Assembly (NCBI GenBank): GCA_965153355.1
Contig: OZ231126.1
Coordinates: 2,356,001 to 2,420,000, forward strand
Origin: Flaccisagitta enflata
Lineage: Eukaryota > Chaetognatha > Sagittoidea > Aphragmophora
DNA length: 64,000 bases
Direction: 5' to 3'
Positions 43,278 to 53,438 of this stretch are shown one piece after another. The notes beneath the pieces are model-generated. The model did no database searches. It saw only the letters and a program-made list of their open reading frames with translations, and had not been told where the DNA came from. A program made the position numbers and the translations under genes. How positions within the stretch are numbered: the first letter of the stretch is position 1; every line of letters starts with the position of its first letter.

Positions 43278-44450
43278 ACTAGTTTGTTTTAGCTCTTTCG
43301 GGTTCACCCAAAAAATCTCATTGGTTCACGAGGTAAATTGTCTCCAATCAGGAAATCCAGCTGAATTCCATGGAGACAAGCATTCCGTATGAATATTGAA
43401 TTGGTATTGAAGCAGCAGCAGTGACAGCAGAGTTCTTATTTTGCATATAATTATTTCAGTATTACCCCTCTGTATCACCGATCTATATTGCTAATCAGTA
43501 TCGCTAACGTTTTCACCAATCGCCACTCAGTATCACCGACTGAAAATCGTCACGCTGTGAAGTTCACTTGCGCGTTACAAACGATTCGTCGCACCGCCGA
43601 TGAATCTGCAGTATATCTTTAACAATTGACATGCGGTGACAATAATCTTGCGGACGGTTTGGCAGGGGCATCCAATTTCTAGCCTCACCTCAACTACACC
43701 CCCAACACCATTCGAAAAATAATAATAGCAACTGCGGTATAATGAATACGCGTCTTTTGATGACTGTTTAAGCTGAAATAATTGTGAATACAATTGGCGA
43801 AATGAAAATGCATTTAATCTCGACATAGATTCCCTTTTTATGAAAAAACCCTCATTCATATATAAACTTCAAGAGCTTATCTTTTTTCTTAACCGAACCG
43901 TAACAGAGTTAAAAATTTTTAATTTTAGCATTTTTACAAGGCAACTGATTACCTGGGTATGTAGGCTCTAAATGTGGACTCGCCATAACATTTGACATTT
44001 AATCCAGTGCGCGTTAGTCGACGTCCGGTCCAACAACCCAATTCAAGACATAACATAAGGACACCAGGAACAGATTGAAGCCGGCTAACTGGCCAAATAT
44101 CAATTTAATCTAACGTCATGTTAAGGTAAACAGGTGAACATAACTAAAATTTGACATGCAAACCGTATGGTTGAAATTTGGTATGTTGAGGTCAGATGGA
44201 AGGACTCAACATATGTATTTGATTTGTAAAGATTCTAGCATGCTAACTGGCCAAACCGGCCTACCAGTAGTACCAGTATCACTCAACTAGCTTACTAGCC
44301 TAAAAGTGAAAAACGTGCATAACTTTGGTAATTTTCAACCAATTTGGTTGAAATTTGGTATGCAGTCCCTAAATGGAAGGACTCAACATATGAATCTAAT
44401 TTAATTTTTAATATGACCAAACCGGCCTTCACCCAACCAGCCTAAAAGAG
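43278..44450. other. Interval without a recognised gene
   Basis: Mostly unique. 44080-44420 has a loosely repeated block (actggccaaa ... gaaatttggtatg ... aaggactcaacatatg, twice). Confidence 0.5.
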
Positions 44451-44451
44451 A

Positions 44452-44657
44452 AAAAGGCCGGATACACGGCTACCCCAGTCGCGTGTGGGTGGGCAGGGGC
44501 TGTATTTGAGGCCACTTGATCATTTGGGCAGGAGCAGTGAGACCAAAAACCGCAAATACCCCAAAAAAAGTAAAGTGTGACGGATGGACTGACGGACGGA
44601 TGGATGGACGGACGGATCAACAAAGCAGGGTGTAGTCGCGTAGCACGCAACTGAAAA
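44452..44657 (+). mobile_element. Helentron/HINE-like element, near full length
   Basis: 5' aaggccggatacacggctac, gtcgcgtgtgggtgggca, ccaaaaaaagtaaagtgtga, a GACGGACGGATGG tract, acaaagcagggtgta and the decayed hairpin agtcgcgtagcacgcaact. Confidence 0.87.
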
Positions 44658-45297
44658 GAGTTTCTGAATATCAATCCAAGTCTGGCTAACTAAAAGGATA
44701 CCCTTAACTCAAAACGTTGCTGTTTGCAGAATGTAGATGGGATTTGTGCTAATGAAAACATCCATGCATACATGAAGAGTTAATTCTATACCCGGGGCAA
44801 ACTGCTTCAGTGAAAGGGGGCAAACGTGCGACGAGTTTCTTTTTTTTGGCGGGGGGTGGAGGGGGGGGGGGGCTGCATTCGACTGTTATGTCCAGCAAAT
44901 GTAAAGCATGTACATGAACACGATGAAGCTCTTATTGAGTCGCGTGCACGTGACTTTGAGCGAGAGTCGATGAGAATATTAATGACTCTTATTAATGAAC
45001 ATCGAAAAGTCGATTAGAATCTGATGAACACGAAGAAGGAATGATATCAAAGAGGAAGGAGGAGGAAAAGCGCTCAATCAGTAGCGCAGGAGGGAAGGGG
45101 AAATAGTTTCTCAAAATAAGAATGGAGAGGGGAGGAAGGAGGAAGGGGGAGGGCGAAGGAAGGAAAGATAACAAAGAGGATGGAGAAGGAAGACCATTCA
45201 ATGTTTAGGGGGAAAATAGCGTCCTAAAAGAAGAATGGAGATAGGAGAGGTTAGAGGAAAATGAGAAAAGGAAAAATCATTGAAGAAAAACAGTTTT
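44658..45297. other. Interval without a recognised gene
   Basis: It contains a 12-G run (44860), an isolated hairpin gtcgcgtgcacgtgac (44938-44953) and a purine-rich stretch (45030-45290). Confidence 0.5.
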
Positions 45298-45493
45298 AAG
45301 TCGCGTGTACGTGACTCTTTAACCCGCGTTGTCTGTCGGTCGGCCGGTTTGTCCGTCTATTGGTTGGTCGGCAACACTTTGCTTTTATAAGCGGTTTTTG
45401 CATTACTGCCCTCTGCCTAAATACTTGGTCATCCATTTTCATCGATGCTCCTGCCCACCCACACACAGAGTAGCCGTGTACCCGGCCTTGTTG
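45298..45493 (-). mobile_element. Helentron/HINE-like element (reverse copy)
   Basis: Minus-strand 5' end aacaaggccgggtacacggc; GACCGACC tract; 3' hairpin agtcacgtacacgcgact with one mismatched pair. Confidence 0.82.
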
Positions 45494-45817
45494 AGTAGAA
45501 CGTAGACAAGTAACGCGAGAGGGAAGAAATAGGTGGGATTGTCGCAGCAATATGATTAACAGTTTCCCCCTCGAGTCCCTCGGGCTCTTAGCCTCTTGCA
45601 CGTGCTACAAACGTTACGAGTAGACAAACTTAGGGACACACAGCATTTCACAGATACAGCAACAAACAAATTGAAAGATTTACCAACCGACCTGAATTAC
45701 AGACCAGATCCAATAGCGATTGAGCAATTCAGGGAGGAAAATTTTTTTCTGAAAGAGATAGGAAGGAAAACAACAAATAAAACATAAGAATTTCTTCGAT
45801 GTTGCACAAATAAAAAT
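45494..45817. other. Spacer without a gene
   Basis: Unique sequence; short frames only. Confidence 0.4.
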
Positions 45818-46147
45818 AACAAGGCCAACGCCTATAAGTCGCGTGCGAGACATTCAAAGTAGACTTAGAATGACTCTCAATGACTTAGAATGACCTGAAA
45901 TTACCAAAATTGACTTAAAATGACTAAAAACCCTAATGACCAAAAATGACTTAAAATAACTTAAAATGACTTAAAAAATGACAAAATGACTCAGAATAAC
46001 TATTAATGACTTTAAATGACTTGAAATGACTAAAGAGTTGACGTTATATTATAAAAAAAGTAAAGTGTGACGGTCTGACGGATGGACCGGGACTGACGGA
46101 CGGACCGACAAAGCGGGGTGTAGAGTCGCGTGCACGCGACTAAAAAG
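45818..46147 (+). mobile_element. Helentron-like element with internal tgacttaaaa array
   Basis: 5' acaaggccaacgcctataag, tcgcgtgcgaga, about 170 bp of aatgacttaaaatgactta units, aaaaaaagtaaagtgtgacg, a GGACCGACAAAGCGGGGTG block and the perfect palindrome AGTCGCGTGCACGCGACT with aaaaa. It differs from the short form only in its middle. Confidence 0.85.
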
Positions 46148-46444
46148 GACAAATAATAAGAATGAATAAAAGACAGTAGAGCAGCATTACAATGAGTGAA
46201 GCACGGTATTTTAGGAAAGTTTGCTTTAAACGCCAGTAGCAGTGTCACGCTTTATCAGCAGAGCAGCGTCTCCTCTTTGAAGTTCGATTGAAAGAGAAAA
46301 TAGATTTTGATTTAAGTAATTTGCACCGTTAGATGCACTAACAATGGGGAAACAAATCGATCCAACTGGTGAGTGACCTTGAGAAGGGAAAGGAGCTCGA
46401 GAAAAAAAAAAGATCAGCCTCACAAATTTGTCCCTTTCCGTGAT
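46148..46444. other. Spacer without a gene
   Basis: Unique sequence; no recognised domain. Confidence 0.4.
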
Positions 46445-46552
46445 TTCTAGTCGCGTATACAACGCTTTTCGGTCGGTCAGTTTCAAAGTTTGTTTTTAAT
46501 TTTTTGTTGCCCCTGCCCAAATGCACGCGGCAGGTGGGTTAACCAAATTTTT
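46445..46552 (-). mobile_element. Truncated Helentron/HINE-like element
   Basis: tagtcgcgtatacaacgctt, cggtcggtcag and cccctgcccaaatgcacgcg remain; both ends are decayed. Confidence 0.55.
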
Positions 46553-46734
46553 CTTCTTTGTTGACAGCGACTTTTAAATACAACGAAATGTTTAAACATG
46601 GACATGGCCTCATTTTCTATTTTTTCCACTTTTACTATTAATTTTTTTTTCTTCCTTCCTTTTTTTTTTCCCTTTCTCTTCTTTTTTTCCTTTCCCTTTT
46701 TTTCCTTTCTCTTTTTTTCCCATTCCTCTTTTTA

Positions 46735-46945
46735 TTCGCGTGAACGCGACTCTACACCTTGCTCTGTCGGTCGGTCCGTCGGTCAGTCCGTCACATTTTT
46801 GGATTTTAAGCGTTTTTAACATTTTTTAACATTGTACCTATTTTAACATTTTTTGACATTTTTTAACATTTTTTATTATTTTTTAACATTTTTTAGCATT
46901 TTGACATATTTTTGCTTTTTTGTTTGTCATTTCCAGACGCACGCG
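46735..46945 (-). mobile_element. Helentron-like element with internal ttttaacatt array
   Basis: Near-palindromic end ttcgcgtgaacgcgactcta, a GGTCGGTCCGTC tract, then tttttaacatt units (46810-46910) and a degenerate 5' end (ccagacgcacgcgactg). It shows a third kind of internal array. Confidence 0.65.
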
Positions 46946-46959
46946 ACTGTTGCCCTTTT

Positions 46960-47133
46960 GGGCTTGTTTTTCTTCCTTTCTCTTTTTTCCCCATTTCTCT
47001 TCCCTTCAATTCCCTGGCGACTTGTTCTGAAGATACTCGTCAATCTTTCCTCTTCGCTTCTCAGCGAGAGCAAGCCTACCAGCACCTTTTGCACTACCTT
47101 AAATCATCTTCCTCCGATCGCTTTCTCTGCTCC

Positions 47134-47174
<41 letters not shown>

Positions 47175-47700
47175 GTTTGTCTGTCTACTGGTCAAACTTG
47201 TCAATCTTTCCTCTCCGCTTTTTCCCCTCATTTTACCTTTTTCACTACCTGAAATCATTTTCCTCCAATCGCTTACTCTGTCCCCGTTTATTTGTCTATT
47301 TGTTTGTCAGTCTGTCTATCTGTCTGTCTGTTTGCCTGTCTACTGGTCATACTCGTCTCTCTATCTTTTCTCTTTACTTTTCTCCTATACCTTAAATCAT
47401 CTTCCTCCGATCACTCTCTCTGCTCGTGTCTATCCTGTCTATCGGACTGTCTGTTTGCTTGTCTGTTTGTCTGTCTTTCTGTCAAATTGTTTATCTGTCT
47501 GTCTGTTTGCTTGTCTACTGGTCATACTCGTCAAACCTTCCTCTTCGCTTTTCTCCTCTTTTCATTTTTTTCCACTGTTTATTTGTCTATTTGTTTGTCA
47601 GTCTGTGCATCTGTCTGTCCGTTTGTCTGCTACTAGTCATACTCGTCATTCTTTCCTCCTCTTTTCACCTTTTTCACCACCTTGAATCAATGTTTTAATG
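46960..47700. repeat. Decayed ~150-180-bp tandem repeat with (CTGT)n core
   Basis: Four to five copies of a block: aaatcatcttcctccgatcg, ctctctgctc, (tgtc)n, ctactggtcatactcgtc, tttcctcttcgcttt. Long Ser/Leu/Cys/Val frames here follow from the repeat and are not taken as genes. Confidence 0.85.
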
Positions 47701-47878
47701 TATGTGTAATGTCGCTTTTGCCTACCGCATAATATCCCGGTCGGCTGCATGTTTACTGCTTAGATATGTTGCGTAAGTCCGCAAGAATGAAATTGTATCA
47801 ATAATTTCCAATGCGGTAGCCATTCATAGATTATCCATTTCTGCATAATGATTATTTTCCTGTGAAAACTGTCAAGTT
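47701..47878. other. 3' flank of the FReD gene
   Basis: Unique sequence downstream of the FReD stop codon (minus strand). It would hold the 3' UTR; no clear polyadenylation hexamer was chosen. Confidence 0.4.
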
Positions 47879-48335
47879 TCAGTTATCTATTTCTTGTTTT
47901 ATCCACATTGATGATTTGGAAGGTTTTTCCTGTCCAGTCCAGTCGTACCAAATACCAGCATCCGGTAGATCTCTCCGGCACGTGCCGCAAAAGTCGTAAC
48001 AAGCGTTGTGCCACCATCCCCCTCCGTGATAAGCCGCACAATCATCATACCAATTATCGTTATCATTATCCTCAGTAGAAAACTTCATTCCATCACTGTG
48101 ACGCATCGGATCTCTATCCCCAACGTTTTCCTTTTCAATAAGATTCCCAATGCTTAGTTTGAATTCTTCTTCCTCGGACGCCACGAAAAAGCTCTCCCAA
48201 ACTCCAACGCCGGTTTGGCCTTGGCGACTGCTTGGCTTATCATGCCAATCAAGATCATACTTTACTTCGATCCTCAAGTACCAACGCCCATTCTTGGTGA
48301 TATCGTGCATCCTTTGCAGTCCAAGCCAATACTCA
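47879..48335 (-). CDS. Fibrinogen-related (FReD) protein, terminal exon
   Basis: Carries most of a fibrinogen C-terminal domain and the stop codon. It begins after cttctttgtag with one base completing an Asn codon, giving NEYWLGLQ, the hallmark (G/N)E(F/Y)WLG start of the FReD core. Further landmarks are WYLRIEVKYD, SIGNL, a DGMKFSTEDNDND calcium-site-like segment, then CAAYHGGGWWHNAC matching the conserved C-A-x5-GGWW-x2-C signature, and a C-terminal MWIK. An extra Cys pair (YDFCGTCRRD) replaces the usual N-L-N-G stretch after the second Cys. FReD proteins (ficolins, angiopoietins, tenascins) bind sugars, acetyl groups or receptors outside the cell. Ligand unknown. Confidence 0.92.
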
Positions 48336-48573
48336 CTACAAAGAAAAGAAGGAATTGGAGAGGCGTGAAACACGATCAAATGCCAAAAGAGAGATTTCAT
48401 GGGGGAAATACATAAAATACTCACAGCAGGATACACATTTCAGGCTCATTTACCAAAATTATAAGGATGAAAATTCATGTGAAGTCGATCGCTGGCAAAA
48501 ATGCTAAAATATTTAGGAGCTGTTTTGAAAGTTGCGTTTAAAAAGTATGCATGCCTCTTGTCTTTCTCTTACT

Positions 48574-48672
48574 TCACGCGATCGCCGAACTCGTGTTTGT
48601 AGTCTTCCCAAAGCTTATGCTTGAAAGCATTCTTATCCAAAAAGTTGTGCCTTAGAATGAGAATCCAGCCGT
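48574..48672 (-). CDS. FReD protein, exon encoding the start of the FReD domain
   Basis: Bounded by acceptor gaattttgcag and donor GTGAA/gtaaga. It encodes GWILILRHNFLDKNAF and LWEDYKHEFGDRV, matching the GW-x-V-I-Q-R-R ... W-x-x-Y-x-x-G-F-G-D opening of FReD domains. It enters in phase 1 (the split Asp codon from the upstream exon gives DGW) and leaves in phase 2, joining the terminal exon as FGDRV-NEYWLGL. The exact ends may be off by one base. Confidence 0.88.
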
Positions 48673-48837
48673 CTGCAAAATTCAAAGCAGGCCATCGTCG
48701 GGTTTGTGACTATAGTAGTGAGAAATCGCGACTGACGCACAAACTGACTGACCGCATGTCACACAACCCCATAGAGACCCTCCAAAGCAAAGTGAAGTTT
48801 TCTCTCATATGAGTTGGACAACATTACATTACAACCA

Positions 48838-49018
48838 AACAAGGCCGGATACACGGCTACCGAAGTCGCGTGCGGGTGGGCAGGGGCCATATTTGAGGTC
48901 ACCAGACCATGTTGGCAGGAGCAGTGAGGTCAAAGAAATAAAATCGCCACAAAGTGACTTGCATGACCGACTGACCGACCGACCGACCGACCGACGGACA
49001 AAGCGGGTTGTAGAGTTG
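48838..49018 (+). mobile_element. Helentron/HINE-like element in a FReD intron
   Basis: 5' aaggccggatacacggctac, gtcgcgtgcgggtgggca, a GACCGACCGACC tract, acaaagcgggttgtagagtt. The 3' hairpin is lost. It lies in the intron on the strand opposite to the gene. Confidence 0.82.
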
Positions 49019-49265
49019 ACAACATTACATGCAGCAACAAAAATTATAATAAAGACAAGAGCCTTAGGAGCTCTTACTGGTGTTAAATGCGCACCCTTCA
49101 CAGCTTTCCCTTAGAATTATCAAAATTCCACCTTAACCCTTGCCAAAGAGCGGCTCAACAGATACAAATCAACAGCAAGAAAAACCTTTAATTGTCAGCT
49201 ATTTATGACACCGCTTTTAAACTCAATTTCGCTTTCACTGCTTACTTTTTTCTCTTCTCATGTTT

Positions 49266-49374
49266 AACAAGGCCAAGTAGGCCAATAAGGTGCGACGTGT
49301 GGATCGTCGAACGAATGCGTTACAGACAGACAGACGGACACAGCCAGTTATAGAGGTGCTTTGTCGCACCTAAA
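49266..49374 (+). mobile_element. Helentron-like element, subfamily AGGTGC (intronic)
   Basis: 5' acaaggccaagtaggccaat, aggtgcgacgtgtgg, a GACAGACAGACGGACA tract, gccagttatag, then AGGTGCTTTGTCGCACCT (a 6-bp stem with a 6-nt loop) and aaa. It is a short form whose hairpin differs in sequence from the main family. Confidence 0.8.
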
Positions 49375-49597
49375 TGTTGATATCTTTGGATCAGATTCTG
49401 ATATTATGGGATCAGCCTTTGAACTTCCATTGCTGACCCTTGACGAATCTCATTTTCTTAGCTTTTTATGGTAAAAAAAAAAAGAACAAAATGCTCTTCA
49501 TTAGTCATCGCGTGTGCGGGATCGCTTCAGATTATCACTTTCTATTCATCCGTCATTTTGAGTGAACGAATTCGTTCCGTAAATCTATAAAACTCAC

Positions 49598-49861
49598 CCG
49601 ATGGAGTCGTAACAGTAGATGAAACAGGTCTTGAAGTCGGACGCGAACTAGTTAACGAATCCGGAATTCCCGTTGGGCGCTGGCACTGATCGTTGATCCG
49701 GGCTTCCAATGCCTTCATTCGCGCTTCTGTCTCTGTCTTTGAATCGTTCAGACGACTTTCAAATTGATCGATCCTTTTTTGAACCTCTTTAAAGCGCGTT
49801 GAAGTCTGCTTTTCCGTTGCATTCTGCCGACGATCCATCGCGTCGAATTTCTCTTCGAGGC
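49598..49861 (-). CDS. FReD protein, coiled-coil exon
   Basis: Acceptor ttcgttcaag, donor TCGG/gtgagt, phase 1 at both ends, 264 bp. It encodes LEEKFDAMDRRQ, then heptad-rich FKEVQKRIDQFESRLND and EARMKALEARIND, then a Ser/Thr/Pro-rich stalk (SLTSSRPTSRPVSSTVTTPS) running straight into the FReD domain. Coiled coils of this kind trimerise ficolin- and angiopoietin-like proteins. Its CT-rich polypyrimidine tract is the (AG)n tract at 49869-49890 on the plus strand. Confidence 0.85.
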
Positions 49862-49930
49862 CTTGAACGAAGAGAGAGAGAGAGAGAGGGGGGCGTAGAT
49901 GTCCCAGTCACATAAACGCGAGTTATTTCA

Positions 49931-50326
49931 GTCGCGTGCTGCCCGACTCAACACCCCGCTTTGTCTGTCCGTCCGTCTGTCCATCTTTCCATCACACTTT
50001 TCTTTTTTTCATTTTATTTTTCATTTCATTTTTCATTTTAAGTCATTCTAAGTCATTCTAATTTTAAGTCATTCTAACTTTTAAGCATTCTAAGTCATTC
50101 TAATTTATTCTAGGTCAATCTAAGTCATTTTTATGTCATTCTATATCATTCTTAGTCATTTTTGTCATTTTAGTAGTTTTCGTCATTCATGTTGTTATAA
50201 GTCAATTGAGGTCATTCTCATTCAATCTAAGTGCTTATTAGTCATTTCAAGTCATTAAAAGGTAATCATAGGTAACTATTGGTCATTATGCGATTGCACG
50301 TGACTCATAGGTGTTGGCCTTGTTCT
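49931..50326 (-). mobile_element. Helentron-like element with tgacttaaaa array, in a FReD intron
   Basis: Minus-strand 5' acaaggccaacacctatgag, tcacgtgc, about 240 bp of aatgacttagaatgactt units, a GACGGACGGACA tract, aaagcggggtgt and the decayed hairpin agtcgggcagcacgcgact. It belongs to the same subfamily as 45818-46147. Confidence 0.82.
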
Positions 50327-50448
50327 ATTAAGTCATACATCTGACTCCCTGTTTATCCGTGGATTTGCCACTCTGAAAGAAATATGTAATACTCGATCTG
50401 CTTGGCGACCCTAGCCTGAAAAAGACAAAATAACAGTACATAGAAAAA

Positions 50449-50513
50449 ATGGCAGACCGACGAACCAATGGACGAACTGATGGACGAACCGACCGACATA
50501 GCAAGGTGTAGAA
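50449..50513 (+). mobile_element. Helentron-like 3' fragment ending beside a splice donor
   Basis: gacgaaccaatggacgaact, accgaccgacatagcaaggt, gtaga. The fragment stops 5 bp from the donor GT of the next FReD exon (minus strand), with its hairpin missing. Confidence 0.7.
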
Positions 50514-50518
50514 ATTAC

Positions 50519-50692
50519 CATTGACGAGCGAATTCAAAGCTTTAAAGCGAAGATCGACGAGTTTCGTAAAGTCTCCAAACATTTCCTCAAATTTCTTCGT
50601 CCATTCGGTCAAATCCACTTGCACGGGGTAAACGTTGACTGCAAACGAAGCTGAGCCCACATCGCGCGCGTCACGCCCAGTTGCAACGCCAT
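50519..50692 (-). CDS. FReD protein, N-terminal linker exon
   Basis: Acceptor cacaaccttccag, donor AATG/gtaatt, phase 1 at both ends, 174 bp. It encodes GVATGRDARDVGSASFAVNV followed by VDLTEWTKKFEEMFGDF and LVDLRFKALNSLVNG, an amphipathic segment that continues into the next coiled-coil exon (SLVNG-LEEKFD). No catalytic motif. Confidence 0.78.
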
Positions 50693-50757
50693 CTGGAAGG
50701 TTGTGAAACATCGTCAACATCAAAGAGTGAAGTAATTACTAATGAACGAAAAAAGGA

Positions 50758-50890
50758 ATAAAGAATTGATGATCGAATGGATGAATGAATGAATGAATGA
50801 ATGAATGAATGAATGACTAAAAAAATGTGATTATGATCAAACGAATGAATGAATAAATGAACGAATGAATGATCCAATGAATGAATGGAT
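50758..50890. repeat. (GAAT)n microsatellite
   Basis: gaatgaatgaatgaatgaat tract with degenerate edges, in the FReD intron. Confidence 0.9.
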
Positions 50891-50904
50891 TCGTGCAGGC
50901 TTAC

Positions 50905-50984
50905 CACCTGAAAAATCATTTTGCGTGCGGCTTCCAGGTGACTTCTTACGAGCATTCGACAATTCAACCGGCTCAGAAAACGTT
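50905..50984 (-). CDS. FReD protein, possible upstream exon
   Basis: Acceptor tttaattacag and donor AGGTG/gtaagc bound 80 bp. In the frame that joins the next exon correctly (split Gly/Asp, DFSG-D-GVATG) it encodes TFSEPVELSNARKKSPGSRTQNDFSG. The frame fits only if the preceding exon ends in phase 2. Confidence 0.55.
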
Positions 50985-51061
50985 CTGTAATTAAAAGTAT
51001 GACAACAATCACCAGAACGTGTTCCAGCTGAACCGTAAAAGCCCAAGTAAATGCCAAAACA

Positions 51062-51077
51062 CACACACACACGCGCG

Positions 51078-51124
<47 letters not shown>
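51062..51124. repeat. (AC)n microsatellite
   Basis: AC tract with a CGCGCGCAC interruption. Confidence 0.95.
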
Positions 51125-51129
<5 letters not shown>

Positions 51130-51141
51130 ACATGAATTAAC

Positions 51142-51211
51142 CTTTGCGACGAATACAGACAAACGCAAGTATCAATACACTCGCACAGATAAAAGCATCT
51201 ACGTAAGACAT
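51142..51211 (-). CDS. Possible first exon of the FReD gene (signal-anchor)
   Basis: ATG at 51211 opens a 23-codon frame, MSYVDAFICASVLILAFVCI plus RRK, ending at a donor (CAAAG/gttaat). A short hydrophobic stretch followed by basic residues suits a signal anchor for a secreted or type II membrane FReD protein. Its end phase (1) does not match the exon at 50905-50984, so either a small exon is missing or this is not the true first exon. Confidence 0.3.
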
Positions 51212-51575
51212 GCGGCTGAGCCTACCTAAGGTCGTAAGTGAGCGCGAGCAAGGATATCACGGAGAATATCCTCATGATGAGGACCGAAACAAACCGAACT
51301 TTGTTTCAACGCCGCAATGAAAAAAAAAAGAAGATATTCGTGTAATAAACGGAAAGTCAGTATGAAACTTTGAAAGGGTATCACAGCTTTATTTGTTTTT
51401 GTTTTCCTGTATCTTAGCAACCTTAATGTTTGCCATAATGTTTGTAATTACTAGGCAAGGCACACGCGTGCGCGTGAAGGGGATCGTTGTAGTTACTAAC
51501 CAACGCCAACGCTTATTCGACGTCGTAGCAGCAAACGAATCCCTGATATTTCTTACTCAGCTACATAAACAAGTA
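51212..51575. other. 5' flank of the FReD gene
   Basis: Unique sequence; on the minus strand a promoter would be expected here. No diagnostic motif seen. Confidence 0.35.
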
Positions 51576-51750
51576 CAGTGGGACCCCGCAATAACAGCCC
51601 CGCCTTTAAAGGTTCCCCATCAATAAAGGTCAACATTTTAAGGTCCCAAATGATAGTATTCAATATTATTTTACCTCTCCTTAAAGGTAAACCTGAGATA
51701 AAGGTGAAAATCTTTAGTCCCAATGGGACCGATGAGGCGGGGTCCTACTG
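51576..51750. mobile_element. MITE with pogo/mariner-like ends and TA target duplication
   Basis: CAGTGGGACCCCGC ... GCGGGGTCCTACTG with TA immediately on both sides (51574-51575, 51751-51752). Second copy of the element at 253-412. Confidence 0.82.
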
Positions 51751-51756
51751 TACCCC

Positions 51757-51982
51757 GGGGTACAACGATGCGTCCACATGGCTCCACATGCGGCTTAGCT
51801 TGTTAAGAATGATGCAATATTGCATCAACCTTGTGGAATGATGCAATAATCTGAGATATTTTCAAGATTCTATGCGTTTTCATCATTCTCAACTCGATCA
51901 CCACGGACCGACCGACGGACGGACGGACGGACGGACGGACGGACGGACAAAGCCTCTTATAGAGATGCGTGGACGCATCTAA
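51757..51982 (+). mobile_element. Helentron-like element, subfamily AGATGCGT
   Basis: The 5' part has acaacgatgcgtccacatgg. A GACCGACGGACGGACGG tract, acaaagcctcttatag and the perfect 18-nt palindrome AGATGCGTGGACGCATCT with aaaaa form the 3' end. The usual acaaggccggatacacgg start is not recognisable. Confidence 0.75.
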
Positions 51983-52398
51983 AAACCTGTAAAATTGGTA
52001 GAGGCTACGAAGCTAAGAACTGTTGTTCATAATCTAAACTGCCTAAGTTGCCATCGACTCTTGTTTATACGAGCGTAAGAGGCGATGATCTATCCACAAC
52101 AACGACAACTACAAAGACAACAACGATGGACGACGACAACGACAACATCAACGTCAACAAACATCAAACACCAAATACCAAACACCAAACCCTAAATACT
52201 AAACACCAAAACATAACACAGAACACAGAACACAGAACACCAAACTCCAAACATCGAACACCGAACACCAGACACCAAACACCAAACACCAAACACCAAA
52301 CTCCGAACATCGAACACCAAACACTCAACACTGTACATATAACACAAATCAAACACATCGCAGACAAACATAGGAACATTTTTACCTGCAGATACACA
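51983..52398 (+). repeat. Minisatellite (caccaaacaccaaa) and flanks
   Basis: About 200 bp (52150-52350) of 7-bp-based units aacacca/aacaccg/aacatcg. The Asn/Thr/Gln/Pro-rich frame is an artefact. Confidence 0.85.
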
Positions 52399-52989
52399 TA
52401 CTATCTAGGAAATAAGTTTGGAAACACCTTCAAAGAGACATAACTTGACTTCCTGTTAAGATAACTAAACAAAATTCATAAGCATTTTAAACTACGTCAA
52501 ATAATCTACAATCTGAGCCCAATCTCGTTTCTGTGCATCAAACCGTTTAGAAATGCCATTAGTTTGAAGTTGATCACATACTTTCAAAAATGGCAAAAAT
52601 AGTAGGAATTCTTTTTTCTTCTTCCCTTCCATCTTTGAAATGCTCTCAAATCTATTCAAAATGAGATATAAACATGCGGATTGCACCACTGGTTAGCTCT
52701 TGAGCCCTAGTTTTATAATTTCATGGATTTTTAATCAGATTTCAAGAGGGAAGTAACAATTTTACTGCCAAAATGACCAGAATCCACTATGTTTACCACA
52801 ATAATTTCTGAGTTGTGATATACTAAACTTGCGGTCCCTAAACTGGATTGAAGATTGTTTTTCTCTTTTGTTCCAGTTAATATAAATATAAGAATAATCA
52901 AAAATGATCAGGCACAAGATTTTTGAGCACATGAAGGGAGAAAAGTACCATCAACCCTAAGTGTTTCCAAACTTTTTTCCTAGATAGTA
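52399..52989. mobile_element. TA-flanked MITE, family TACTATCTAGG (copy 4)
   Basis: Left end TACTATCTAGGAAATAAGTT, right end CCTAGATAGTA; ttggaaacacctt / aagtgtttccaaa extends the inverted pairing. 591 bp. Confidence 0.83.
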
Positions 52990-53220
52990 AATACAATCAC
53001 GAGGAGGGATGAGGGATGCTTTGAGGCCACAGGGGTTCTATGAGGGATGCTTTGAAGCCAGAGATGGCTAATTTGAAGCCTGAGATGGCTATAGTGAAGC
53101 CTCCAACGGCAAATTTGAGGCCTGAGAAGCCAGATTTGAGGCCTGAGAGGGATGATGGATGCCTGAGAGGGCTGATTAGATGCTTGGGAAGTAAGATTTC
53201 AGGCTCAAACAGTCTATGGA
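52990..53220 (+). repeat. Degenerate tttgaagcctgagatggc units
   Basis: About nine 18-25-bp units of the kind found in the composite interspersed repeat (ttgaggcctgagagg), without its head. Confidence 0.8.
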
Positions 53221-53438
53221 CAAAACGAGGAGAGTAGATCTTGCTGATCACCGGTATGATGCTTAGGGTAGTTTATTTTAGAATGTAGGCTTGCAATTAC
53301 CTCGTAGAAAATTGCTGAGGACTGAAAGAAACTAACACAAGAACGATTACTACAGGGAGGCCATCTGAGATTAAAGAAGTTTTGGAGTTCACGTAATGTA
53401 TGACAAAACGTTTGGAAAAGACACGACAAGACCACGAC
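53221..53438. other. Spacer without a gene
   Basis: Unique sequence. Confidence 0.4.

Noticed and set aside
46853-47698. Overlapping 180- and 257-codon frames with hydrophobic stretches
   Set aside because: Three frames are open at once over a decayed CTGT-rich tandem repeat; the hydrophobic stretches follow from TTT/CTC/GTC composition.
51142-51211. Confident first exon of the FReD gene
   Set aside because: Its end phase does not fit the next candidate exon, so I kept it only as a low-confidence feature.
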